The notes under the pieces were generated by a model. That model saw only the letters and a program-made list of their open reading frames with translations, was not told where the DNA came from and searched no databases. A stretch of DNA of 64,000 nt from Lachnospiraceae bacterium (GTDB lineage: Bacteria; Bacillota; Clostridia; Lachnospirales; Lachnospiraceae), in the NCBI GenBank assembly GCA_021769135.1, contig JAETTM010000009.1, forward strand, positions 1-64,000, read 5' to 3'. How positions within the stretch are numbered: the first letter of the stretch is position 1; every line of letters begins with the position of its first letter. The translations under genes were made by a program, and so were the position numbers. Of the stretch, positions 17,073 to 25,475 are shown piece by piece.

Positions 17073-17972
17073 CTATATAATCTTCCCGGAAGAGGTGATT
17101 CTTATCATGTCCGGGGTATAAATGTCATGGCACTCGTAGGTATTTAACCATTTCGAAGGGGCCACCACACGTTTTTCCGGCGAATCATTCAACCATGCCC
17201 CCCACCAGCTGAAGCTGCTGTTTGCTATGATATGGGCTTTGCACTTGCTCATCAGCATCAAATCAATATATCCCGTCTCTTCATTGGCGCCTTTAACCGC
17301 AGTAAATGGCTTCCCCAGTTCCCTCTCCCTCACTTCGCACCATTTTTCAGCCCAAAAGCTGTCGTTAGTAAAAACAAAAAACTGGGGATTATCATATTTT
17401 TTCATCATATATTGGATTGCCTTATTATAATAGGCATCCGTACAAATCCCCCCATACACATCGGCAGAGTCCAAATAATCCCCCCGCCGAATATGTATTC
17501 CCACCGATTGGCCCTCTTTTATCCGGCGCTCATATTCCTCTATCTGCCCCTTTATATCTTCCGGGATCCGCACATTCCGAAATTGATACGTTTCCCGCAC
17601 CTGACGTTCAATATCCTTAAAATAACGCTCGCTCTGGAAACCGCCGCACAAATAGGCATCTTCCATTTCCAGCACTTTTTCATCATAATCCACCGATGCT
17701 TCATGATATTCCCCGCTTTTCCTCCCGAGCAGCTTACGCCGCACCCTGCTGGCGAAATCCATAGCAGCATCCGTCATTTCCACCAGTTCCTTTCTCGTCG
17801 CTTTAGGGTATTCTATATCAAACACCGAAAGCATAATCGGCCTGGCATTATCCAATTCATATTCCGTCACATCATCGAACTTAACCTCTTTTCCAAGGGA
17901 AACCAATTTCAAATACAACGCATACTGAAACATCTGGTTCCCAATCCCCCCGGACATCCTGATTATATTCAT
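17073..17972 (-). CDS. Alpha-1,2-fucosyltransferase (GT11)
   Basis: 299 aa. I-R-M-S-G-G-I-G-N-Q-M-F-Q-Y-A-L at the N-terminus, the donor motif I-H-I-R-R-G-D-Y near residue 155 and I-A-N-S-S-F-S-W-W-G-A-W-L near 245 are the three diagnostic blocks of GT11. The enzyme would move L-fucose (or a related sugar) from a GDP donor to the 2-OH of galactose. No GDP-fucose synthesis genes are in the window, so the donor must come from elsewhere. Start at ATG 17972 behind GGAAGGGGGAAGGG; the open frame further upstream reads through asnB in another frame. The gap after asnB is 23 nt. Confidence 0.9.
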   Translation of the reverse strand: MNIIRMSGGIGNQMFQYALYLKLVSLGKEVKFDDVTEYELDNARPIMLSVFDIEYPKATRKELVEMTDAAMDFASRVRRKLLGRKSGEYHEASVDYDEKVLEMEDAYLCGGFQSERYFKDIERQVRETYQFRNVRIPEDIKGQIEEYERRIKEGQSVGIHIRRGDYLDSADVYGGICTDAYYNKAIQYMMKKYDNPQFFVFTNDSFWAEKWCEVRERELGKPFTAVKGANEETGYIDLMLMSKCKAHIIANSSFSWWGAWLNDSPEKRVVAPSKWLNTYECHDIYTPDMIRITSSGKII

Positions 17973-17995
17973 ACCCTTCCCCCTTCCTGCCTTTC

Positions 17996-19882
17996 TTAGC
18001 GGAACTCCATCTCCTGCCACTGTTGAAACATCAAAATAAACCAGATCTGAATCCGCCAGATTCCTCTTTCCGTAAAATCGTTCCAAATCTTCCATACCAC
18101 ATCCGCGTCCAGGATTCCCTGTCGCTGCAAAGTTTTCCTGTCGATTAAAGCCTCCGCCCATTCCCGCAGCTCCGGCTTTAGAAGCCATTTATCGATGGGA
18201 ATGCTGAATCCCTTCTTAGGGCGTTCCATCATTTCTTTCGGCACATACCGGTAAAGCACATCCCGCAGCACCTTTTTCCCCGTCTTGCCTTCCCTCTTAT
18301 ACTCTATCGGAAGAGACCAGGCGAATTCCACCACATCCTTATCCAGCATTGGCACCCGCGTTTCCAGCGAGACCGCCATCGCTGCCCGGTCCACCTTCAC
18401 CAGGATATCGTCCGGATGGTACATCAGCATATCCATCAACATCACATTGTGGTTTACCTCTTCCAGAAAGCCTTCCTCATACTGATTGTACTTATACGGG
18501 CAATTCCCATGGCTTTTGCTGATTTTCTTCGTAAGAGGGTCGGTCTCATAGGAAATTTCATAAAGCTGCCCCGGTCCTTTTGCCCCCAGCAGCGTTCCTT
18601 TTGTCCTGTAAATCTGCTTTTTGGCCAAGGGGCTGTTCAGCACCAGGCTGCTGCAGGGTTTCCGGATATAGTAAGGAATATTTTTCATTTTATTCCATAT
18701 ACGGCTCACCGATTCATAAGAAGTATAGCCGCAGAAAAGTTCGTCCCCGCCGTCCCCGGAAAGGGATACCGTCACATGCTCCCTTGTCATTTTGCTTACA
18801 AGATATGTGGGAATCTGGGAAGAGTCTGCAAAGGGTTCCCCGAACATTCCCGCTAATTTGGGGATAACCGCCACCGCATCCCGCTCTGTGATATATAATT
18901 CCGTATGCTCCGTGTCAAGATGTCTGGCAATTTCCTTGGCCGCCGCCGCTTCGTTGTAGCCCTTTTCCTCCATCCCGATGGTAAAGCTGCGGACTTTCCC
19001 GCTATTTAAGGACTGCATCAGCGCAACCACAGTGCTGCTGTCGATTCCTGCGGACAAAAAAGCCCCCACTGGCACATCGGCCACCATCTGTTCCCGGATG
19101 GATTCCTTTAACAGCCGTTCCAACTCATCGACAGCTTCCGCTTCACTTCCTTTAAATAAATGAGTCTGCCCATTCCTTGCCGCTTCCCGCATGGACCAAT
19201 ACGTAGACATAGAAATATCATTTTTCCCATATGGGCATTGTATCCGGAGTATCGTTCCCGGCTCCAGTTTAAAAATATCCTGGTAAATGGAATAGGGCGC
19301 CGGAATATATCCGTGGGTAAAATAAATATCCAGCACATCCCTGTTTATGTCATTGTCGAAGCCTTCCAAAGACGCTATCGCCCCGATTTCTGAAGCAAAG
19401 GCAAAAGCGCCCCCGCTGGTAAATCCATAATAAAGGGGCTTTTCCCCTACTCTATCCCTTAGCAGGAATAATTCCTTCTCTTTTGTATCATATAGGGCAA
19501 TGGCAAACATTCCCTTGCTCATGGCAATGGCTTTTTCCAGCCCGTAAGCTTCTATGGCTTCCAGCAGCACCTCCGTATCCGAACTCCCACGGAACGCCGT
19601 TACCCTTTGTTCGCCCATCAGCCTGTCCGCAACTTTCTTATAATTATAAATTTCCCCATTATAGGCCATGACATATCTTCCGCTATGGGAATGCATAGGC
19701 TGTGCCCCATTAGCCGACAAATCCACAATAGAAAGCCGTTTATGCCCCAGCGCCACACACCCGTCTTCCGAAACGTAAATCCCCTCCGCATCGGGCCCTC
19801 TGTGGTTCATCCTGGCGTTCATCCTCTTTATATTCTCTTTCCAATCGCCTTTCAAGTTACAAAATCCTGCAATTCCGCACAT
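17996..19882 (-). CDS. asnB: Glutamine-dependent asparagine-synthase-like amidotransferase (first copy)
   Basis: 628 aa. The chain begins M-C-G-I-A-G-F, placing the nucleophilic Cys at position 2, and so fixes the start at ATG 19882 (GGAGAG upstream). N-terminal Ntn glutaminase with R-L-S-I-V-D-L, N-G-E-I-Y-N-Y and S-S-D-T-E-V-L-L; C-terminal ATP-pyrophosphatase with F-L-S-A-G-I-D-S-S and S-L-S-G-D-G-G-D-E-L-F-C-G-Y. In polysaccharide clusters AsnB homologues (such as WbpS) amidate uronic acids. UDP-GalNAcA genes in this cluster make that plausible here; ordinary asparagine synthesis cannot be excluded. Repeats B lie just upstream. Confidence 0.88.
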   Translation of the reverse strand: MCGIAGFCNLKGDWKENIKRMNARMNHRGPDAEGIYVSEDGCVALGHKRLSIVDLSANGAQPMHSHSGRYVMAYNGEIYNYKKVADRLMGEQRVTAFRGSSDTEVLLEAIEAYGLEKAIAMSKGMFAIALYDTKEKELFLLRDRVGEKPLYYGFTSGGAFAFASEIGAIASLEGFDNDINRDVLDIYFTHGYIPAPYSIYQDIFKLEPGTILRIQCPYGKNDISMSTYWSMREAARNGQTHLFKGSEAEAVDELERLLKESIREQMVADVPVGAFLSAGIDSSTVVALMQSLNSGKVRSFTIGMEEKGYNEAAAAKEIARHLDTEHTELYITERDAVAVIPKLAGMFGEPFADSSQIPTYLVSKMTREHVTVSLSGDGGDELFCGYTSYESVSRIWNKMKNIPYYIRKPCSSLVLNSPLAKKQIYRTKGTLLGAKGPGQLYEISYETDPLTKKISKSHGNCPYKYNQYEEGFLEEVNHNVMLMDMLMYHPDDILVKVDRAAMAVSLETRVPMLDKDVVEFAWSLPIEYKREGKTGKKVLRDVLYRYVPKEMMERPKKGFSIPIDKWLLKPELREWAEALIDRKTLQRQGILDADVVWKIWNDFTERGIWRIQIWFILMFQQWQEMEFR

Positions 19883-19909
19883 TCTATTTTTTCTCTCCAT
19901 TTTAGTTCC

Positions 19910-20005
19910 GCATCAGCCCTCCCAGTACCCTTTTCCATTCTTTGGCAGAGGTTTTCCGGCCGCTCCGCGTCCGCAAACCCTCTGGGGTACTGTCCGGGCT
20001 GATGC
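19910..20005. repeat. Palindromic repeat, family B, copy 2 (asnB leader)
   Basis: A 96-nt hairpin-forming element. Outer arms GCATCAGCCC (19910-19919) and GGGCTGATGC (19996-20005); second stem CCAGTACCC / GGGGTACTG; inner stem GCAGAGG...CCCTCTG. On the minus strand it ends 27 nt before the start of asnB, in the 5' leader. It is followed leftwards by GCGGAACT, part of the shared B-family flank. The gap between asnB and the next gene upstream is wholly occupied by this copy, the copy at 20073 and a nested hairpin between them (TCCTAAGG/CCTTAGGA, 20030-20071). Confidence 0.82.
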
Positions 20006-20072
20006 TGTTTTCCAGTACCGCCTCTTTTGTCCTAAGGGGTTATCAGGCGAAGCCTGGTGGATTCCTTAGGAC

Positions 20073-20164
20073 TCGCCCTCCCAGTACCCTTTTCTATTCT
20101 TCGGCAGAGGTTTTCCGGCCGCTTTGCGTCCGCAAACCCTCTGGGGTACTGGCCGGGCTGATGC
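20073..20164. repeat. Palindromic repeat, family B, copy 1
   Basis: A close duplicate of the element at 19910, in the same orientation. It differs at few positions and lacks the GCATCA part of the left outer arm (left side reads ACTCGCCCTCCC), so its outermost stem is weakened. The middle stems CCAGTACCC/GGGGTACTGG and GCAGAGG/CCCTCTGG are kept. It ends (minus direction begins) 18 nt after the stop of the SGNH-like gene. The tandem pair may work as a terminator/attenuator or simply be a mobile repeat. Confidence 0.78.
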
Positions 20165-20181
20165 TGTTTTCCAATATCATA

Positions 20182-21264
20182 TTATTCCGGTTCTTCCACC
20201 GGGGCTTCGGCAAAGTCTTTTTCTTCTATCCTTTTCGCAATGGTCTCACAGGCTTCGGCAAACTCCTGCTTCCATTGCTCATAGGCCATATCCCAGCTTT
20301 CAAAGCCTTTTTCTCCCCTTTTGTCCTCCAGGCCATAGTTTTCTACGATGTAGCTGCTTAAGAATGCCGTGCATTTCTGCGCCCCTACTCCGTTCACATG
20401 GCCGCCGTAATCGCTGAAATCTGCCGCAAAATCAAGCCCCAGCTCCTCATAGTAATCATTCATATTCAAGAATTCATAGCCAGAAGCGTTCACCATATCC
20501 TCTATATAATTATACATCTTCTGCTTTTCTTCTTCCATCACCGTAGGCGAAAGAATGAACAATGCCTGCAAATCGTTTTCTTTCAGATATTCCAGCAAGG
20601 ATTTTAAACATTCTTCCTGAAACTCCGGCATAGGAAGCCTTTCCGTAATGCCCGAGGTATCTACCGCTTCGCACGGGCCCACCTCATCGGTCATCACATA
20701 GCCTTTCTGGTCATCCGGTTTTTCATAGCGGAAGCAGGCCAACTGCTCCGGCAGCACCATTGTCTTCCAGTTGGAATGATATTTAAAAATGTCGAAATAA
20801 TACGTGTACCTTTCCGACACATCATCCACCATAGCGTTGATTGTTTTCACCCGGTTCCACGAATATTTCATATTATCCGTCACGCCCCTGGTATAGGCCA
20901 TATTGTTGGTCAAATCCATATCCCTTGCCGTATACATCCGCATTTCAAATATATAAAGGGATGGGGACTGGGTTTTTCGTATCTCCTCCAATAGCCCGAT
21001 GGCCGCCACCGGGCGCTGAAGGTTGCTGGATATGGGATAAGCCCGGATACCGTATTCCCCCCACATCATGGGCGTTGCAAAATAAGGATACACTGGGCTG
21101 GAACCCACCAGAACCACGTCCACCGTGTCTTTCTTTTCCGCATAAAACCCGGTAAACCTGTCTTTCACATCCCCGTTTGTCCTTATAATATAAGTTACCG
21201 TCATAAGGATATATAAAAACAGCGCAATAAATATAATCGACTGTACTAACTGTTTGCGTGTCAT
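20182..21264 (-). CDS. Membrane-anchored SGNH-like protein (DltD/AlgX-type, function unknown)
   Basis: 360 aa. One N-terminal membrane helix (residues 7-27) and an extracytoplasmic domain. V-V-L-V-G-S-S-P-V-Y-P-Y-F at about 50-62 fits SGNH block I (G-x-S), and F-S-D-Y-G-G-H-V-N near residue 300 fits the D-x-x-H block V. This suggests the SGNH hydrolase fold used by DltD and by acetyl-transfer partners of exported polysaccharides. The C-terminal tail is acidic. GAACGAGG precedes the ATG. It could add or remove an acyl group on the exported glycan; that role is inferred. Confidence 0.6.
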   Translation of the reverse strand: MTRKQLVQSIIFIALFLYILMTVTYIIRTNGDVKDRFTGFYAEKKDTVDVVLVGSSPVYPYFATPMMWGEYGIRAYPISSNLQRPVAAIGLLEEIRKTQSPSLYIFEMRMYTARDMDLTNNMAYTRGVTDNMKYSWNRVKTINAMVDDVSERYTYYFDIFKYHSNWKTMVLPEQLACFRYEKPDDQKGYVMTDEVGPCEAVDTSGITERLPMPEFQEECLKSLLEYLKENDLQALFILSPTVMEEEKQKMYNYIEDMVNASGYEFLNMNDYYEELGLDFAADFSDYGGHVNGVGAQKCTAFLSSYIVENYGLEDKRGEKGFESWDMAYEQWKQEFAEACETIAKRIEEKDFAEAPVEEPE

Positions 21265-21356
21265 TTCATACCTCGTTCCTGCAATGCCCCATTGGGCTTA
21301 CTCCACTTTGCCGGGCTGCACAGCTTTACTGGGTCCCACAGCCCTGCCTCATTGGC

Positions 21357-22463
21357 TCAATTCTCCTGCCTCCCTAAAAACTTGCAAAAATAGTCTTCCC
21401 ACATCCGGTTTATCCTTTCAGGGTTTAATTCCTCCTGCAATTTTGCAGCATTTCGCCCCACTTTTTCCGCCAGACGGGCATCGTCCATTAACTTTTGCAG
21501 GATATCCTGCAATTCCTTTTGATTTCCTGGCTCTATCAGGAAGCCGTTTTCTCCATTTTTAATCAGTTCCGCCGGACCTCCGCAAGGGCAGTCCGTGGAT
21601 ATGGACGGAATGCCCAGGGCCATAGCCTCTATCAAAGTGTTCGGCATGCCCTCCGAATAGGAAGATAATACGAATATGGAAGCCTTATAAATATGCTCTG
21701 CCACATTGGAAATGCTCCCCGGCAGAAATACCCGTTCTTCCAGCCCCAGCTCCTTTGCCGTTTTCAGCAATGCCGGCCGCAATTCCCCTTCGCCGTATAT
21801 GGCCACCCGGTAATCCGGATATTTTTCCGCCAGCCCTGCAAAGGCCCGGATTATCATTTCATGGTTCTTATTGGCATCCACGCGCCCTACCGCCACAATC
21901 TTTTTTTCCCGCTCCCCCTCATATCTTTTCCGGATAAATGCGGGGTTTAAGGGATTTTTCAGACAAATTGCTTTCCGTCTGACCGATTTGGGAAAAAATT
22001 CCACGCTTTTCTCCACCGGGAGCACTATGCCGTCCGCCATGGGAAACAGCACTGCAGCGGCTGTCCGCAGCAGCCGGGAATAGTACTCTTCCGCCGGTTC
22101 CCCTCTCACGGACACTATTGTAGGTATCCCAAGGAAACGGGACGTCATAATCGCCATCATATTATTTTTACCAATAAAGGAAAGAATCAAATCCGGCCTC
22201 TCATGCTTCCAAATGCCCCGCAGCTTCATAAAACGCTTCAGGAAATTGGCAGCCCGCCCTTTCCCCTTTTCCTCTTCCGTAATCTCCGAAAAAACTCTCC
22301 GGATTCCCCCGCTGATTTCATATTCGTTCTCCGACCGATACTGGGTCACGATGGTAACCTCATACCCTCTGGAATAAAAATACTCGGCCAAATTCACCAG
22401 TACCCGTTCCGAACCGCCCTTATTTAAAGAACTAATCAGCATGGCTATATGCTTCTTTTTCAT
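21357..22463 (-). CDS. Family 4 glycosyltransferase
   Basis: 368 aa, GT-B. MKKKHIAMLISSLNKGGSER is the GT4 opening with the G-G-S-E-R motif. The C-terminal half has I-V-A-V-G-R-V-D-A-N-K-N-H, V-A-I-Y-G-E-G-E-L and the donor site L-S-S-Y-S-E-G-M-P-N-T-L-I-E-A-M-A-L-G, with the N-T-L-I-E-A-M block of N-acetylhexosamine/galactosyl transferases. Start at ATG 22463 with GAGAGG upstream. Part of a three-member GT4 group with 25476 and 26725. Confidence 0.87.
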   Translation of the reverse strand: MKKKHIAMLISSLNKGGSERVLVNLAEYFYSRGYEVTIVTQYRSENEYEISGGIRRVFSEITEEEKGKGRAANFLKRFMKLRGIWKHERPDLILSFIGKNNMMAIMTSRFLGIPTIVSVRGEPAEEYYSRLLRTAAAVLFPMADGIVLPVEKSVEFFPKSVRRKAICLKNPLNPAFIRKRYEGEREKKIVAVGRVDANKNHEMIIRAFAGLAEKYPDYRVAIYGEGELRPALLKTAKELGLEERVFLPGSISNVAEHIYKASIFVLSSYSEGMPNTLIEAMALGIPSISTDCPCGGPAELIKNGENGFLIEPGNQKELQDILQKLMDDARLAEKVGRNAAKLQEELNPERINRMWEDYFCKFLGRQEN

Positions 22464-22487
22464 TATGAAACCTCTCATGCAAAACTT

Positions 22488-24371
22488 TTACGCAAAGAAG
22501 TGCTGGTACCATTGCTCAAAAATAAAGAAAGACCAGGACAGCTTGGAATAATTTGCTCCCGTAGCCGGTCCGCCGTCTCCTGTACGGATATAATCCCGTA
22601 TCATCCCGGAAACATATTCCCCGTCGAATATCCCCTGCTTTTCCAGATAATCCTTTTCGCTGTATGCTAACAGCTGCTCCTTTAGCGGCCCCCGCAGCCA
22701 TTTATCCAGCGGTACGCCAAAGCCTACTTTGGGCCGGTCCAACAGTTCCTTCGGTATATAGTCATAAGCGATATCTTTCAGGATATGCTTCTTATCCCCT
22801 TTGTGAAATTTAAACTCGTGGGGAATGCGGAAAGAATATTCCATCACATCCTTATCCAAAATCGGGCAGCGCGCCTCCAGGGAATATTTCATGGAAGCCC
22901 TGTCCACCTTGCAGAGGATGTCGCCGGGCAGATAAGTATCCATATCTAACAGCATACGCCGTATCTGCCAGTTATTTTCCCCGTAGCCGCTTTCTATTTT
23001 GTAATGGCAGGGCAGCATATCCTGCTTTTTCACCATTTTCCCCGCCCGCACGATATAATTGCTGGCACCGAACTGGGTTTTCGTCTCCTTACAGCGGTTT
23101 TCCGCAATCACCCTCACCCGGAAAGGAAGCTTCTCCCCGATTCCCGTCTTCCGAATCAAAGGCAAATGACAGATGCCGTGCACAATACCCCCTGGGATAT
23201 CCAGCATCTGCGCCTGTGCCACATTCTCATAAATATTATATCCGCAATAAAATTCGTCCCCGCCGTCGCCGGAAAGAACTACCGTCACTTTTTCCCTGGC
23301 TAAAGCAGACACCAGCATGGAAGGAATCTGGGAACTGTCCGCAAACGGCTCGTCATAATACTGCGGTATGCTTTCCACCAAATCAAACATCTGCTTCTCA
23401 TCTATATATAATTCGGTATGTTCTGTTCCCAAATAATCCGCTACCTGTTTCGCATATTTGGCTTCGTTGTATTTTTCTTCATGGAAACCGATGGAAAAAG
23501 TTTTCACCGGCTCTTTAGAATGCTCCTGGGCTATGGCTGTAATCAGCGAAGAGTCATATCCCCCGCTCAAAAAAGCCCCTAAAGGCACATCGGATATCAT
23601 CCGGTAGGCAGTAGCTTTTTTCAGAAGTTCCTTCAGTTCGGCTTTGGCCTGGCCGTAATCCTTCACCTGATTTTCCTTCTGCTTTCGATAAACATCTTTA
23701 ATTTCCCAATATTTCCGGATTGCTGTTTTTCCCCTTGAAAAGGTGAGGATGCTCCCCGGCTCCAGCTTATATACATTTTCAAATATAGTTTCCGGGGCAT
23801 TAATGTATTGTTGGTATAAATAACGGGATATCACATCCCCGCGGATGTTTTTCTGAAACCCCGGGCAAGCCATAATCGGCTTAAGCTCCGATGCGAATAC
23901 GAGATTCTCCCCATCCGCCCAGTAATACATAGGCTTCTTGCCGATGCAGTCCCGCACCAGATACACTTCGCCGCTTTCCCTGTCCAACAAAGCGATGGCA
24001 TACATCCCCGCGAAACGCTCCACGCATCGGATTCCCCATTTTAAATAAGCCGCTATAATCACCTCGGTATCGCAGTTAGAGCGGAAAGGATAGTCGGACA
24101 GTTCTTCCTTTAAATCCTGAAAATTATAAATTTCACCATTAAAAACTACGCTGACCCGCCCGTTCTCCGAGTGCATGGGCTGATGGCCCAGTGCCGACAA
24201 ATCCATAATGGCAAGCCTTCTTTGAGCAAACCCCACCCGGTAGCCGTCTAATATCTCATAAATTTCTTCCCCGCTGTCATCAGGCCCTCTATGATACATC
24301 GTATCGTTCATTTCCTTTAACTGCTCCAGGCGAATATCCCTTTTTGACACATAACCGCATATACCGCACAT
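22488..24371 (-). CDS. asnB: Glutamine-dependent asparagine-synthase-like amidotransferase (second copy)
   Basis: 627 aa. M-C-G-I-C-G-Y fixes the start at ATG 24371 (GGAGG, 7-nt spacer) with the catalytic Cys2. Glutaminase motifs R-R-L-A-I-M-D-L, N-G-E-I-Y-N-F and C-D-T-E-V-I; synthetase motifs F-L-S-G-G-Y-D-S-S and V-L-S-G-D-G-G-D-E-F-Y-C-G-Y. The S-G-G-Y-D-S-S P-loop has Tyr where the neighbour asnB has Ile. Two AsnB paralogues 4 kb apart in one cluster argue for work on sugar carboxylates rather than aspartate. Confidence 0.87.
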   Translation of the reverse strand: MCGICGYVSKRDIRLEQLKEMNDTMYHRGPDDSGEEIYEILDGYRVGFAQRRLAIMDLSALGHQPMHSENGRVSVVFNGEIYNFQDLKEELSDYPFRSNCDTEVIIAAYLKWGIRCVERFAGMYAIALLDRESGEVYLVRDCIGKKPMYYWADGENLVFASELKPIMACPGFQKNIRGDVISRYLYQQYINAPETIFENVYKLEPGSILTFSRGKTAIRKYWEIKDVYRKQKENQVKDYGQAKAELKELLKKATAYRMISDVPLGAFLSGGYDSSLITAIAQEHSKEPVKTFSIGFHEEKYNEAKYAKQVADYLGTEHTELYIDEKQMFDLVESIPQYYDEPFADSSQIPSMLVSALAREKVTVVLSGDGGDEFYCGYNIYENVAQAQMLDIPGGIVHGICHLPLIRKTGIGEKLPFRVRVIAENRCKETKTQFGASNYIVRAGKMVKKQDMLPCHYKIESGYGENNWQIRRMLLDMDTYLPGDILCKVDRASMKYSLEARCPILDKDVMEYSFRIPHEFKFHKGDKKHILKDIAYDYIPKELLDRPKVGFGVPLDKWLRGPLKEQLLAYSEKDYLEKQGIFDGEYVSGMIRDYIRTGDGGPATGANYSKLSWSFFIFEQWYQHFFA

Positions 24372-24428
24372 ACTGCCACCTCCATTATGCCGATTCGCCG
24401 CATCCCAAATCCAAAACAACGGATGCCA

Positions 24429-24474
24429 GGCTTTTCATTCTCTGCAAGTTCGCTGAACGAACTTGTGAAAAGCC
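24429..24474. repeat. Nested hairpin between asnB and the deacetylase-like gene
   Basis: GGCTTTTC (24429-24436) pairs with GAAAAGCC (24467-24474), and CAAGTTCG (24445-24452) pairs with CGAACTTG (24458-24465), giving a two-storey hairpin. No T-run follows on the minus strand, so it is not an ordinary terminator. The GTGAAAAGCC flank also occurs at the left inside repeat family A, so it may be a remnant of such an element. Confidence 0.5.
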
Positions 24475-24486
24475 GTTCGTCCGTCT

Positions 24487-25239
24487 TTAAAGCAAATCCA
24501 AAAAACCGTCCTTATATTCCCCAAAATCCTTGCATTCATTGTCAATACTGTTAATCAGCTCCACATATTTTTCCTGTACAAGGCTTTTGAAATTCCCATA
24601 ATTATCATAACCCTTCTTCGTCCATGCGAAAGGATGGGTCAATATCTGTACCTTATCATTTCCCAGAATATTCTTTTCATCCGGATAACCGTACCTCCAT
24701 ATATGGTTGGCATCGGACATATATTTTACGCCCAGCTTAGATTCCTCCGTCACATTCTCCGCAAAAGTAAAAAACTCGTCCTGATAGGCATTGATAATCC
24801 CCGGCAGCTTAATATTCTCCGCCAGCACCGCCGGTGAAGGGCGGTGTATGGAGAACTCGGAAATCTGGAATCCCAGCATCTCGCTAAGCATATGCATCTC
24901 CTTCACTATCTGCCTTCGCACCTCCTGCATATCCGTCATCCCGTTTAACGCAAAATGGAGGCCAATATTCTGCCCCCTTTCATGCATATCGCAAATCAAA
25001 TCCCTGTTTTTCCTTGACAGCAGATTATAGGAATTATTCGTCCACTGGAAAAAGAAAGTGGACGTAAAATCCATACTGGACTCCACCTTGGCCAGAGCAT
25101 ACGCCCTTTCCACACTATACTCCACATCATGCCGCATAATAACAAACCTATCCCTATGCAAAGCCCCCTCATAATCCGCCTGCCGCCCGGAAGCCTTAAT
25201 AATCCTAATTATCTCCCTATAATCATCATACGAAAACAT
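24487..25239 (-). CDS. Polysaccharide-deacetylase-fold protein (putative)
   Basis: 250 aa, no signal peptide. F-V-I-M-R-H-D-V-E-Y-S-V matches the R-H-D-V-D metal/catalytic motif of NodB-like deacetylases with Glu in place of the second Asp. I-G-L-H-F-A-L-N and F-S-I-H-R-P-S-P supply further His residues of motif 2, and I-L-T-H-P-F near 215 the last one. It is predicted cytoplasmic, as in cluster enzymes that act on nucleotide-linked or lipid-linked sugars. Start at ATG 25239 (AGAGGA upstream); the longer frame to 25377 reads into repeat A2. Confidence 0.6.
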   Translation of the reverse strand: MFSYDDYREIIRIIKASGRQADYEGALHRDRFVIMRHDVEYSVERAYALAKVESSMDFTSTFFFQWTNNSYNLLSRKNRDLICDMHERGQNIGLHFALNGMTDMQEVRRQIVKEMHMLSEMLGFQISEFSIHRPSPAVLAENIKLPGIINAYQDEFFTFAENVTEESKLGVKYMSDANHIWRYGYPDEKNILGNDKVQILTHPFAWTKKGYDNYGNFKSLVQEKYVELINSIDNECKDFGEYKDGFLDLL

Positions 25240-25302
25240 CTTACTATATTCCTCTCTTCCTTCCAAAATATAGGCAATTGGAAAAATCCAGCAACCCCGG
25301 CC

Positions 25303-25459
25303 GAATATTCTGACAATATATTCTGTGAAAAGCCCTTTCATGCCATGGAAGCAAGACCATAAAAACAGGAGGGCCACTGCCCGAGTGTTTTTGCTTTACT
25401 GGGCTTGCTGAAATGTTTTGCATGTTGGGATTTGAACAGAATATATTGTCAGAATATTC
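25303..25459. repeat. Palindromic repeat, family A, copy 2
   Basis: 157 nt with 24-nt perfect inverted ends (25303-25326 / 25436-25459). Compared with copy 1, the arms differ at inner positions (ATATTCTGT instead of ATGTTTTGT) and the opposite arm carries the matching changes (ACAGAATAT), so pairing is preserved. The inner palindrome is GCAAGACC...GGGCTTGC around AGGAGGGCC. It occupies most of the gap between a GT4 and the deacetylase-like gene. Confidence 0.85.
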
Positions 25460-25475
25460 CCTCAACCCCAATTCC

